From: Clostridiales bacterium
Lineage (GTDB): Bacteria > Bacillota > Clostridia > Christensenellales > Borkfalkiaceae
Assembly (NCBI GenBank): GCA_003538975.1
Contig: DPQQ01000009.1
Span: forward strand, 16,185-34,864
Length of the DNA stretch: 18,680 bases
Direction: 5' to 3'
Shown: piece by piece, positions 5,431 to 12,771 of the stretch
Layout: the number at the start of each line of letters is the position of its first letter
Numbering within the stretch: the first letter of the stretch is position 1
Program-made: the position numbers and the translations under genes
The notes under the pieces: generated by a model
What the model saw: the letters and a program-made list of their open reading frames with translations, nothing else
What the model was told of the DNA's origin: nothing
The model's database searches: none

Positions 5431-5973
5431 TCAGTAATAAATTCCGCCGCCGCCGATGTCGATGTTGCACATAATGCACGAAACTAAAATTACAGAAAGA
5501 AGTACTAACGCAAAATAGGTAATAACTCCGATAAGCGCGCCCTTTCCGCATGATTTAGCCTTTAACGGATATTGATCGTTCCATACGAGATATAAAATAA
5601 GTCCTACGATAGGAAAGAAGAACGACAGCACGGCAAACCCCGCGTTCGGTGCGTCAAAGTTTTGCGGGCGGAAGTTCTGGTTGTAGTTATGGTTGCCGTT
5701 CTGATACCCGTAGCCGTTGTTATAATTGCCGTTACAGTTATAATTGTTGTAACCGTTTCCGCCGTAGCCGCTGCTCTGATTATGATTATATCCGCCGTTA
5801 CCGTTAAAATTATTATTGTACCCGTTATTCGCATTACTTTGGTTAAAGCCGTTATTGTTATTGCCGGCGTAACCGAAAGCATTTTCTTCTTTATAAGCGA
5901 TTGTCTTCTGACCGCAATAGGGGCAGACCTGCTGATCGTCTGCGATTTCTTTACCGCAATGTGTACAATACAT
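5431..5973 (-). CDS. Zinc-ribbon membrane protein with Asn/Gly/Tyr-rich linker
   Basis: A 180-residue protein. The N-terminus is a zinc ribbon (Cys3, Cys6, Cys17, Cys20, in MYCTHCGKEI and VCPYCGQK). Residues about 35-102 form a low-complexity linker of Asn, Gly and Tyr with some Gln and His. Two hydrophobic segments follow (about 113-130 and 146-168), separated by the loop NDQYPLKAKSCGKGALIG, which is typical of small zinc-ribbon membrane proteins of Bacillota. The CCTCCT at 5979-5984 gives an AGGAGG site on the minus strand. The role is unknown. The linker is unusually long and prion-like in composition. Confidence 0.8.
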   Translation of the reverse strand: MYCTHCGKEIADDQQVCPYCGQKTIAYKEENAFGYAGNNNNGFNQSNANNGYNNNFNGNGGYNHNQSSGYGGNGYNNYNCNGNYNNGYGYQNGNHNYNQNFRPQNFDAPNAGFAVLSFFFPIVGLILYLVWNDQYPLKAKSCGKGALIGVITYFALVLLSVILVSCIMCNIDIGGGGIYY

Positions 5974-6033
5974 AAAATCCTCCTTTTAATAAGTACGAAT
6001 TATAGAGTCGTTGTCAGGCTTTGTTCTCTCATT

Positions 6034-6054
6034 GTTAAGGTCATACCTTTTAAC
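6034..6054. promoter_or_regulatory. Inverted repeat upstream of the zinc-ribbon gene
   Basis: GTTAAGGT (6034-6041) and ACCTTTTAAC (6045-6054) form an inverted repeat with one extra base. It lies about 60 bases upstream of the minus-strand start codon, a position suited to an operator or an mRNA 5' hairpin. Confidence 0.35.
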
Positions 6055-6182
6055 TTATTATAATTATATCATAAAAAATCGGATTTGAACAGTCTGGTTA
6101 AAAATTTACGATAATTTTTTGAATTTCTCATAAACGTCGTATCTTATCGGTGAAATTATACGCAAAAATCAGAGAAAAGAAT

Positions 6183-6208
6183 ATAAAAAGACGCGGATAT
6201 GCCGCGCC
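6183..6208 (-). terminator. Terminator of the O-acetyltransferase gene
   Basis: On the minus strand GGCGCGG (6208-6202) pairs with CCGCGTC (6196-6190) with one G-U pair, followed by TTTTTATA. It lies 37 bases after the stop codon. Confidence 0.85.
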
Positions 6209-6244
6209 TTAAATTATTTATAAAATTATTTTTAGAATCAGAAT

Positions 6245-6877
6245 TTATTGTTTAATGAGTTCTTCGGGGATAGCTACGCCGTGGTTGTAAGAATTCATAT
6301 CTTCTTCGGTGATAGCTCTATGAACTTTGCATGGATTGCCGAAAGCTATTACGCCCGACGGCACGTCTTTGGTAACTACCGAACCTGCGCCGATAATTAC
6401 GTTGTCGCCGATGGTTACGCCCGGCATGATGAGCGCGCCCGAGCCTATCCAGCAATTTTTGCCTATGTGTACGGGCAGATTGTATTGGAGACCGTGGCTT
6501 CTTAAATCGTGGTTAAACGGGTGAGCCGCCGTTGCGACCGTTACGTTCGGTCCGAAAAGCGTATAATCGCCGACTGTTATTTCGCCGTCGTCAACCATGG
6601 TTAAGTGGAAGTTCGCATACACGCCTTTGCCGAATTTAACGTTCCAGCAACCGAGGTTGGCGTAAAAAGGCGGTTCGATATAACAGCCTTCGCCGATTTC
6701 GAGAAACATCTCTTTAAGCATTTTTGTCCTTGTCTTCATTCCCTCCGGGGTGGACGGGGTGTTGTTGAAAGCATGGACCATTTCGATACGCGTAAGCTGA
6801 AAGGGGGCGAGTTCTTTGTCTGCGGGATCGTATATTTCGCCGGAGAGCATCTTTTTTCTGATTTCCGTTAAAGACAT
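6245..6877 (-). CDS. Sugar O-acetyltransferase (maltose/galactoside type, left-handed beta-helix)
   Basis: A 210-residue enzyme of the LacA/Maa/NodL group, which moves acetyl from acetyl-CoA to a hydroxyl of a sugar. The N-terminal mac domain (LTEIRKKMLSGEIYDPAD) is followed by hexapeptide repeats. The catalytic histidine is His119 in ATAAHPFN. The coil end GVTIGDNVIIGAGSVVTKDVP and the GNPCKV turn are standard. Length fits the family. The start has an AAAGGA site on the minus strand. It is probably a single-gene unit, since a terminator follows and the zinc-ribbon gene has its own long upstream region. The sugar acceptor cannot be told from sequence; protective acetylation of unused sugars is the usual proposal. 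Confidence 0.9.
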   Translation of the reverse strand: MSLTEIRKKMLSGEIYDPADKELAPFQLTRIEMVHAFNNTPSTPEGMKTRTKMLKEMFLEIGEGCYIEPPFYANLGCWNVKFGKGVYANFHLTMVDDGEITVGDYTLFGPNVTVATAAHPFNHDLRSHGLQYNLPVHIGKNCWIGSGALIMPGVTIGDNVIIGAGSVVTKDVPSGVIAFGNPCKVHRAITEEDMNSYNHGVAIPEELIKQ

Positions 6878-6925
6878 AATTTATTCCTTTTACCGATATA
6901 TTGTTTTATTTCTTATTATAAGGAA

Positions 6926-6947
6926 GTGTTTCGGCAATACAGGTACC
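6926..6947 (+). repeat. Dispersed intergenic motif, copy 3
   Basis: Carries the core TTTCGGCAATACAGGTACC, followed by GCTGAA, so that TTCGGC and GCTGAA form an inverted pair as in the cysK leader. It lies 49 bases upstream of the acetyltransferase start, and on the minus strand a TATAAT (6918-6913) follows it. Confidence 0.6.
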
Positions 6948-6975
6948 GCTGAACGAGTCCTTAATTTATTATTTT

Positions 6976-7003
6976 CCATTTTTCCGTTCGACGGTATAAA
7001 TGG
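6976..7003. terminator. Two-step stem-loop after the XRE gene
   Basis: CCATTT (6976-6981) pairs with AAATGG (6998-7003) and, inside, CCGT with ACGG around TCG. It lies just beyond the 3' end of the minus-strand XRE gene. The T6 run is on the plus-strand side, so its role as terminator for the minus strand is uncertain. Confidence 0.35.
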
Positions 7004-7029
7004 CGGAATTTTTTGAGACTGATTAACTT

Positions 7030-7623
7030 TTATACTATTTTTTTCTTTCTTTTAAATCCGAAGATAAGGAATATAGCTATCTGAAGGGGTATTCCCAAAA
7101 AGTATACGGGCCAGAGCCTATAATTACCAAACGATACGTGGATAAATATCAAAACGGACCAGACGATGACCGAGCAAAATACCGAAATAAGCGTCTTCCG
7201 CTTCGCTTTTGACCATATCGCCGAAAACACGAGCGCGACTATTGCCGAAGCCGTCACCGCAAGTATAAAAACCTGCCATATATTTTTGCCTGTTTTAAGA
7301 AAGAGTATTACGTATACAAACACGGCTATAAACCATACCAACGTCATTGCGAGCGAAGTTATTACTATATGGTTGCGATTCGACGATACAGGAGCCTTTT
7401 TTAAGCCGCCGTCGTGTTCTTCTAAAAGAGCGGAAAGAGGAATACCGTAAATTCCGGCTATTTTATCGAGCGTTTCGACGTCGGGTAAAACTTCGCCGTG
7501 TTCCCAGCGGGAAACTGCTTTGTCCGAATAGCCTATTTTTTCGGCAAGTTCGAGTTGCGTAAGTTTATGTTCTTTTCTTAAAGATATAAGGTTTTCGATT
7601 AAAACTTCTTTTATTGCCTTCAT
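7030..7623 (-). CDS. XRE-family regulator with C-terminal membrane domain
   Basis: A 197-residue protein. Residues 9-66 are an XRE/Cro-CI helix-turn-helix domain (LRKEHKLTQLELAEKIGYSD, then KAVSRWEHGEVLPDVETL). A short linker leads to four hydrophobic segments (about 86-109, 114-136, 144-165, 168-190) and a basic tail (FKRKKKIV). It is therefore predicted to be held in the membrane with the DNA-binding domain in the cytoplasm. This arrangement is common in Clostridia and the signal sensed is usually unknown. It has its own strong promoter. The ribosome site (AAGAGAA) is weak. It is divergent from the GT8/acyltransferase operon, a possible target. Confidence 0.85.
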   Translation of the reverse strand: MKAIKEVLIENLISLRKEHKLTQLELAEKIGYSDKAVSRWEHGEVLPDVETLDKIAGIYGIPLSALLEEHDGGLKKAPVSSNRNHIVITSLAMTLVWFIAVFVYVILFLKTGKNIWQVFILAVTASAIVALVFSAIWSKAKRKTLISVFCSVIVWSVLIFIHVSFGNYRLWPVYFLGIPLQIAIFLIFGFKRKKKIV

Positions 7624-7687
7624 TATATTTTCTCTTGAATATTTTCTTTAAAATTCCGAACCGTAAGTATTTTTCGTTTATATGGCT

Positions 7688-7716
7688 ATTATAGTCTAAA
7701 AATATGCTTAAAGCAA
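7688..7716 (-). promoter_or_regulatory. Sigma-A promoter of the XRE membrane regulator
   Basis: On the minus strand TTGCTT (7716-7711), 17 bases and TATAAT (7693-7688). It lies 65 bases before the start codon. Confidence 0.7.
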
Positions 7717-7940
7717 GCTTTTTTTATTAAGAAACGCACAATTCTCGCTTTGCGGGAGTCGTATTTTTAAATTCTCGCAAGGCCGTACCGAATAAGACGG
7801 AGGCTTTTTATAAAATTCTCTGGTGTTTTTTAACGAGCTTTCATATACTGATGATAAAGTTTGATCCCCATACAGAGCGGCGCAGACGTGCCGTATTTAC
7901 AAAATAATAAAAAGCGGGACAAAATAATAAGGAGAATTAA
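7717..7940. other. Intergenic region before the GT8 operon
   Basis: A divergent regulatory region. The octamer ATTCTCGC occurs at 7740-7747 and again near 7770, the first within a small hairpin (TCTCGC/GCGGGA). A weak promoter-like pair (TTAACG, then GATAAA) lies around 7840-7860, but no convincing promoter was found. A ribosome site (AAGGAG) precedes the GT8 start. Confidence 0.35.
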
Positions 7941-8996
7941 ATGAAAAAGTTATTAGATAAAATAAGCGGCAAAGTTAAAAAAGGAACAATAAAAAAAGCA
8001 GCGAGGATTCCGGTGTTTTACGCAACGGACGAAAACTATCTGCCTTTTGCCGCGATAAGTATGTCTTCGGTACTTAAAAATTGCGACAAAAACGACAAGT
8101 ATGATTTTTATATTCTGACCGAAAACATTCCGCAGGAAAAGAAAAAGTATCTTAAAAGTTTCGAGAGCGAAAACGTAAAAGTAAGATTTGTTTCCGTCCG
8201 CAACAAAATAAAAGGGCTTATAACCGATCTTGAAAAAAGCCTCAGAGACTATTATACCGTTTCGATATTTTACAGATTGTTCATTCCGTCGCTTTTTCCG
8301 CTGATGAAAAAGGCGATATACCTTGACAGCGATACGATAATAAGAGGTAATCTCAGAGAACTTTACGATACCGATATAGGCGATAATATCCTCGCGGCGT
8401 GCCGTGACGAAGCGGTTTCGAACTGTCCCGAATTTATAGATTACGTTGAAAATGCGGTGGGCGTTCCCGGCGAAAAATATTTTAATTCCGGCGTGCTCGT
8501 AATGAACCTTGCAAAAATGAGAGAAGAAAGGATTGAGCAGAAGTTCGTCGATTTAGTAAAAAGATATAACTTTTTAACAGTCGCGCCCGATCAGGATTAT
8601 CTTAATTTTTTATCTTTGGATAAGGTCCGCTATCTTGACAAAGTCTGGGATAAAATGCCATGTGCCGACGATATCGACGAAGAAAAAATTAAACTTATAC
8701 ATTATAACATGTGCGATAAGCCGTGGCATTACGACGGTATCCTGTATGAAAAATATTTCTGGATCTATGCCGAAGAGATGCCTTTTTACGACGAACTCGT
8801 TTTAAGAAAGAAAAATTATTCAGAGGAAGAAAAGAAAAGAGATACGGCTTCGAAAATAGCTCTCGTACAGAAGGCGAAGTCGATTATAAACGAAGAAAAA
8901 ACTTTCAAAAAAATCATGGATAAAAGCAAAGACGAAGCGGAACGCGATTTTTGCGGATTCGATACGTTTCCGAGAATGCAAGAGGCGTTGAAATGA
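7941..8996 (+). CDS. Glycosyltransferase family 8 protein
   Basis: A 351-residue GT8 (retaining, GT-A fold) enzyme that transfers a sugar, usually glucose or galactose, from a UDP-sugar. Motifs appear in family order: IPVFYATDENYLPFAAIS at the start of the fold, the metal-binding DSD (129-131) in YLDSDTII, YFNSGVLVMNL (180-190), APDQDYLN (215-222) and the HYNMCDKPWHY block (254-264). The first 20 residues and the last 60 or so are highly charged and resemble an amphipathic or coiled membrane-contact region. There is no signal peptide. The stop overlaps the next start by four bases, so it is co-translated with a PlsC-like acyltransferase. That favours a role in making a glycolipid or lipid-linked surface glycan. 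The acceptor is unknown. Confidence 0.9.
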   Translation: MKKLLDKISGKVKKGTIKKAARIPVFYATDENYLPFAAISMSSVLKNCDKNDKYDFYILTENIPQEKKKYLKSFESENVKVRFVSVRNKIKGLITDLEKSLRDYYTVSIFYRLFIPSLFPLMKKAIYLDSDTIIRGNLRELYDTDIGDNILAACRDEAVSNCPEFIDYVENAVGVPGEKYFNSGVLVMNLAKMREERIEQKFVDLVKRYNFLTVAPDQDYLNFLSLDKVRYLDKVWDKMPCADDIDEEKIKLIHYNMCDKPWHYDGILYEKYFWIYAEEMPFYDELVLRKKNYSEEEKKRDTASKIALVQKAKSIINEEKTFKKIMDKSKDEAERDFCGFDTFPRMQEALK

Positions 8997-9832
8997 ATAA
9001 AGAAGAAAAGCTTAAAATCAATCGCAGACAGAGAATAAAAGTGCTTTCTCGTATCGAAGAGTACGAAAAGAAGGGCGGCGAAGCCTTCTGGCTCGACGTT
9101 GAAGACGATCCGCCTCATCCTACCATAATGCCCGAAGACGTGGACTATATGCAAAAAAAGCTCGGCACGAGAATACGCGCGCGTTTTGCGATGAAGCTTG
9201 CGACAAAACTTGCGAAAAAGGTAGTAAAAGAGCATGAAGTAACCGTTGTCGGAGCGGAAAATTTAAAAGATATCCGCGGCGGAGCGGTAATAACTTCGAA
9301 CCACTTTTCGCCGGAAGAAAACGTAGCCGTGTGGGAGGCTGTCAAAAAGGCGGAAGGCAAACGTAAATTTTTTAAGATAATAAGAGAAGGCAATTATTTT
9401 TTCAAAGGCACTATCGGGTATCTTTTAAGAAACGCCGACACGTTGCCGCTTTCCGAAAACGTAAAGACGATGATGAATCTTTCGAGAGCGGTGGATAAGT
9501 ATCTTAAAGAAGGAAACTTTGTTTTGGTTTATCCCGAAAAGGCTATGTGGTGGAATTACCGCAAGCCGAGACCGTTTAAGATAGGTGCGTTCCGTTATGC
9601 GGCAAAGGCGGGCGTTCCCGTCGTTCCGTGTTTTATTACGATGGAAGATCTCGATAAAAAGGACGAAAACGGGTTCCCCGTACAAAAGTATACCGTACAC
9701 GTAATGCCTCCGATATATCCTTCCGCTTATAAAAGCGAAAAAGACAACGCCGCATCAATGCTCGAAAAAAATTTCGAACTCGTTAAAAACAAGTACGAAG
9801 AAGTATATAAAATTCCGCTAAGTTATAATTAA
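8993..9832 (+). CDS. PlsC-like lysophospholipid acyltransferase family protein
   Basis: A 279-residue member of the 1-acylglycerol-3-phosphate acyltransferase superfamily. The family block I is NHFSPEEN (103-110): His104 is present but the usual Asp of HX4D is Glu109. The block III region is VYPEKAMWWNYRKPRPFKIG (179-198), in place of the textbook EGTRS, followed by AGVPVVPCF. About 80 N-terminal residues are charged and precede the catalytic domain, with no strong membrane segment. The start is the ATG of the ATGA overlap with the GT8 gene, matched in frame by MNKEEKLKIN. The acceptor may be a glycolipid made with the GT8 enzyme rather than lysophosphatidate. A terminator follows. Confidence 0.85.
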   Translation: MNKEEKLKINRRQRIKVLSRIEEYEKKGGEAFWLDVEDDPPHPTIMPEDVDYMQKKLGTRIRARFAMKLATKLAKKVVKEHEVTVVGAENLKDIRGGAVITSNHFSPEENVAVWEAVKKAEGKRKFFKIIREGNYFFKGTIGYLLRNADTLPLSENVKTMMNLSRAVDKYLKEGNFVLVYPEKAMWWNYRKPRPFKIGAFRYAAKAGVPVVPCFITMEDLDKKDENGFPVQKYTVHVMPPIYPSAYKSEKDNAASMLEKNFELVKNKYEEVYKIPLSYN

Positions 9833-9926
9833 AACCGCAACGTTTCATGCGGCGTACATAGCGGGATAAAGACAGCCGCTTAAATTAAAAAATATTTTCA
9901 TTAACCCCATTAAATGAAAGAGAAAT

Positions 9927-9961
9927 AAAAAGGTCGGATGTAAAAAGTCCGATCTTTTTTT
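9927..9961 (+). terminator. Terminator of the GT8/acyltransferase operon
   Basis: AAAAAGGTCGGA (9927-9938, AAAA preceding the GC stem) pairs with TCCGATCTTTTT (9948-9959) with one G-U pair, and more T residues follow. Confidence 0.85.
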
Positions 9962-9982
9962 ATAAATAAAAAGACTTTTGGT

Positions 9983-10028
9983 ATTGCAATAGTAAAATCA
10001 AGTAAAATCATTGCAATAGTAAAATCAA
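9983..10028 (+). repeat. Tandem 19-bp direct repeat at the alpha-glucosidase promoter
   Basis: ATTGCAATAGTAAAATCAA occurs at 9983-10001 and again, identically, at 10010-10028, a 27-bp period. Each unit begins with the palindrome ATTGCAAT. The second unit supplies the -35 box TTGCAA. The eight bases between the units (GTAAAATC) repeat part of the unit again. Confidence 0.9.
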
Positions 10029-10039
10029 AGTGTTATAAT
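10011..10039 (+). promoter_or_regulatory. Sigma-A promoter of the alpha-glucosidase operon
   Basis: TTGCAA (10011-10016), 17 bases and TATAAT (10034-10039). The start would be near 10046, giving a leader of about 64 bases. The tandem repeat overlaps the -35 and extends upstream, so a regulator bound there would act directly on RNA polymerase. Confidence 0.75.
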
Positions 10040-10109
10040 TAGCTAAAAACGGCGGAAAATAAGTTTTTACGCCCGGCGTTTGAGAAAACGCTTTATCGAG
10101 GAGAAGATC

Positions 10110-11726
10110 ATGACCGAAAAATACAAAAAATTTTTGGATCTTAATTTTTATCAGATATATCCGAAGTCTTTTTACGACGCTAACAACGACGGTGTGGGCG
10201 ATTTTAACGGCATAACCGAAAAGATCCCGTACCTTAAAGATCTCGGCATAAACGCAGTATGGCTTTCGCCTTTCTTCGTTTCACCCGAAGACGATTCGGG
10301 TTACGATATATCCGACTATTACGACGTTTCCGAAAAGTACGGCACGCTCGAAGATTTTAAGGTAATGCTCAAAACGTTTCACAATAACGGCATCAAGGTT
10401 ATAATCGACCTTGTCGTAAACCATACTTCGACTGAACACAAGTGGTTTAAAGAAGCGGTAAAATCGAAAGACAATCCTTACCGCGATTTTTACTATTGGG
10501 CGGATAAGCCGCTTAACGACTGGAAGGCTTGCTTCGGCGGTTCCGCATGGGAATATAATAAAGAAGCCGGTCAGTATTATCTCCATTCGTTCGCCGTATC
10601 GCAGGCAGATCTAAACTGGGAAAACCCGAAGGTTATAGAAGAAGTAAAAAAGATAATAGACTTCTGGGTGGATCTCGGCGTGGACGGATTCCGCTGCGAC
10701 GTTCTCGATATGATTTCAAAAGACTTTAAAGAAAACAGAAACGGCAACGGACCGAGACTGCACGAATTTATACACGCTATTTTCGGAAGAGAAAAGACAA
10801 AAAATATTTACACCGTCGGCGAATGCTGGGGCGTTACCGAAAAGTCTCTTTGCGATCTCACTAAAGACGAGCGCGGCGAACTTACGACTTCATTCCTTGG
10901 CGGAAACATGACGCACGACAACGGCAGATTTAATCCGGTACCGCCGAGATACGAACAGATGAGAGAGTATTTTACGAAGTACGAAACTCTTACGCAGAAT
11001 AACGATCTTATCTTCGCGCCGTTTTTCGAAAATCACGATCAGTGCCGCTCGGTATCGAGATTCTGCCCCGATAAAAACTTACGGAAGGAAGCCGCCGCAT
11101 TCTTCGCGACGATACTTTATACGCTACGCGGCACGCCGTTTATATTGCAGGGCGAAGAATTCGGAACGCCAGACGCTGAGTACGATTCTATAGAATATTT
11201 CGACGATATCGAAACGGTCAACTATTATAAAGCTCATAAGGGAACTATGCCCGAAGACGAGCTTATGAAACTCGTTAACTTCGATTCGCGCGATAACGGA
11301 AGGCGTCCGATGATGTGGACGGGCGGAGCGAACGGCGGATTCAATAAAGGAGCCAAGCCCTGGCTTCCGATACATTCCGGTTATAAAACGATGAACCTCG
11401 AAGCGGATATAAATTCCGGTAAATCGGTGTTCGGGTACTATAAAAAAATGCTTGAATTAAGAAACGGCACGCCCGCATTGAGATACGGCATATTTAACGA
11501 CGAGACCGAACAGGGAAGAGAAAAGGAATATTTCAAATATTCGAGAACTTATGAAAACGAAAAATATCTTATCGTCATAAATTACGATAAGACTTCTTCG
11601 GTTTCCGTACCCGAAAATGCGGAACTTGTTCTCGGCAACTATTCATTCTTTAACGAAGCCGAAGATATAAATAACGGAGTAAAGACGTTTAAGCCGTTTG
11701 AAACCGCGATTTACAAGATAAAATAA
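10110..11726 (+). CDS. GH13 alpha-glucosidase, oligo-1,6-glucosidase type
   Basis: A 538-residue cytoplasmic glycoside hydrolase family 13 enzyme. The four conserved regions are DLVVNHTS (100-107), GFRCDVLDMI with nucleophile Asp197, GECW with acid/base Glu238, and FFENHDQCR with Asp310. The calcium-loop sequence DANNDGVGD (23-31) is present. The residue after the nucleophile is Val, which in Bacillus enzymes of this group goes with alpha-1,6 specificity (isomaltose and similar sugars), while Ala or Thr goes with alpha-1,4. There is no signal peptide, so imported oligosaccharides are the substrates. The ATG at 10110 follows GAGGAG by six bases and is preferred over a TTG at 10080. The promoter overlaps a tandem repeat, and a nucleoside hydrolase follows after 52 bases. 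Confidence 0.92.
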   Translation: MTEKYKKFLDLNFYQIYPKSFYDANNDGVGDFNGITEKIPYLKDLGINAVWLSPFFVSPEDDSGYDISDYYDVSEKYGTLEDFKVMLKTFHNNGIKVIIDLVVNHTSTEHKWFKEAVKSKDNPYRDFYYWADKPLNDWKACFGGSAWEYNKEAGQYYLHSFAVSQADLNWENPKVIEEVKKIIDFWVDLGVDGFRCDVLDMISKDFKENRNGNGPRLHEFIHAIFGREKTKNIYTVGECWGVTEKSLCDLTKDERGELTTSFLGGNMTHDNGRFNPVPPRYEQMREYFTKYETLTQNNDLIFAPFFENHDQCRSVSRFCPDKNLRKEAAAFFATILYTLRGTPFILQGEEFGTPDAEYDSIEYFDDIETVNYYKAHKGTMPEDELMKLVNFDSRDNGRRPMMWTGGANGGFNKGAKPWLPIHSGYKTMNLEADINSGKSVFGYYKKMLELRNGTPALRYGIFNDETEQGREKEYFKYSRTYENEKYLIVINYDKTSSVSVPENAELVLGNYSFFNEAEDINNGVKTFKPFETAIYKIK

Positions 11727-11778
11727 AAGGGTAAAACCCGTAAAATAATTAAAAGATAAGGAAAATAAGGATAGAAAA

Positions 11779-12681
11779 ATGAACGAAAAGCAGTATCTTG
11801 TAAATTTAACCGCTCCCGAAGGCAAAGTCGATTTTATTCTCGACACGGACGCATTCAACGAGATTGACGATCTTTACGCGGTGTCGTATATTTTGAAGTC
11901 ACCCGAAAAATTTAACGTAGTCGCGATAACCGCCGCGCCGTTTTTCAACGATCATTCGACTTCACCGAAAGACGGAATGGAGAAGAGCTACGAAGAAATA
12001 AAAACTCTTATAAAGCTTATCGGCATAAAATACGAAGAAGTTTATAAGGGTTCCGACAGATATTTTAAGGACGAAAAGGATTTCGTAAAATCCGCCGCCG
12101 CTGAAAAGATAGTAAAGGAGGCCGAAAAACATTCGCCCGGAAACCCGCTTTATATCGGCGCGATAGGAGCGATAACAAACGTTTCTTCCGCCCTTAACAT
12201 GGCTCCCGAAATTGCGGATAAAGTTGTTATAATATGGCTCGGCGGACATTCGGTTTATTGGAAAGATACGAAAGAGTTCAATATGCACGGCGATATAGCC
12301 GCGGCAAGAACCGTGTTTTTATCCGCCGCGCCGCTCGTACAGTTCCCGTGCATGGGAGTAGTTTCGGAACTCAAAACTACGAAACCCGAACTTAAAGAAT
12401 GGCTTTGCGGCGTAAACCCGCTGTGTACATATCTTTACGAAAAAACGGTGAAAGAAGCCGAAACATACTCGAACCGCAAAACCTGGTCGAGAGTTATATG
12501 GGATATAACGGTGCCCATGTGGTTCGACAAGAGTTCTTACTCTCAAAAAATAATCACGGCGCCGCTCCCCGGTTACGACGATAAGTATACTTTCCCGGAC
12601 GATATGAAAAAAATCGCATACGTCGATTACGTCGACCGCGACGTAATTCTGGAAAAACTGTTCGAAGCGTTGAGAAAATAA
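11779..12681 (+). CDS. Nucleoside hydrolase-like protein
   Basis: A 300-residue protein of the inosine-uridine nucleoside hydrolase fold, which cuts the N-glycosidic bond of ribonucleosides. The calcium-binding N-terminal motif is DTDAFNEIDD (22-31), a known longer version of DTDPGIDD. IGAITNVSSAL corresponds to the family's LGPLTNIA block, and IIWLGG followed later by KEFNMHGDIAAAR corresponds to the FN...D block. The C-terminal catalytic HD position reads WD in VIWDITVPMWF, so the usual histidine is replaced while the calcium-binding Asp is kept. Substrate therefore may differ from common purine or pyrimidine nucleosides. It lies 52 bases after the alpha-glucosidase with no terminator between them. 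Confidence 0.85.
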   Translation: MNEKQYLVNLTAPEGKVDFILDTDAFNEIDDLYAVSYILKSPEKFNVVAITAAPFFNDHSTSPKDGMEKSYEEIKTLIKLIGIKYEEVYKGSDRYFKDEKDFVKSAAAEKIVKEAEKHSPGNPLYIGAIGAITNVSSALNMAPEIADKVVIIWLGGHSVYWKDTKEFNMHGDIAAARTVFLSAAPLVQFPCMGVVSELKTTKPELKEWLCGVNPLCTYLYEKTVKEAETYSNRKTWSRVIWDITVPMWFDKSSYSQKIITAPLPGYDDKYTFPDDMKKIAYVDYVDRDVILEKLFEALRK

Positions 12682-12771
12682 TTTTTGCTTAAAAACAGCG
12701 CATGAAAAAGCGGTGAATATTTCATATATCCGCTTAAAACAAAAAATTTTACCGGGTAATGAGAAGTAAAA

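Noticed and set aside
5662..6063. 133-codon open frame on the plus strand
   Set aside because: Antisense to the repetitive Asn/Gly/Tyr linker of the zinc-ribbon gene; its Val/Ile-rich sequence is the mirror of those codons.
9983..10028. CRISPR-like repeats
   Set aside because: Only two units with an eight-base spacer that itself resembles the unit; no cas genes.
12708..12735. AAGCGG/CCGCTT hairpin after the nucleoside hydrolase as terminator
   Set aside because: The stem is only six pairs with a long loop and no T run on the coding strand.
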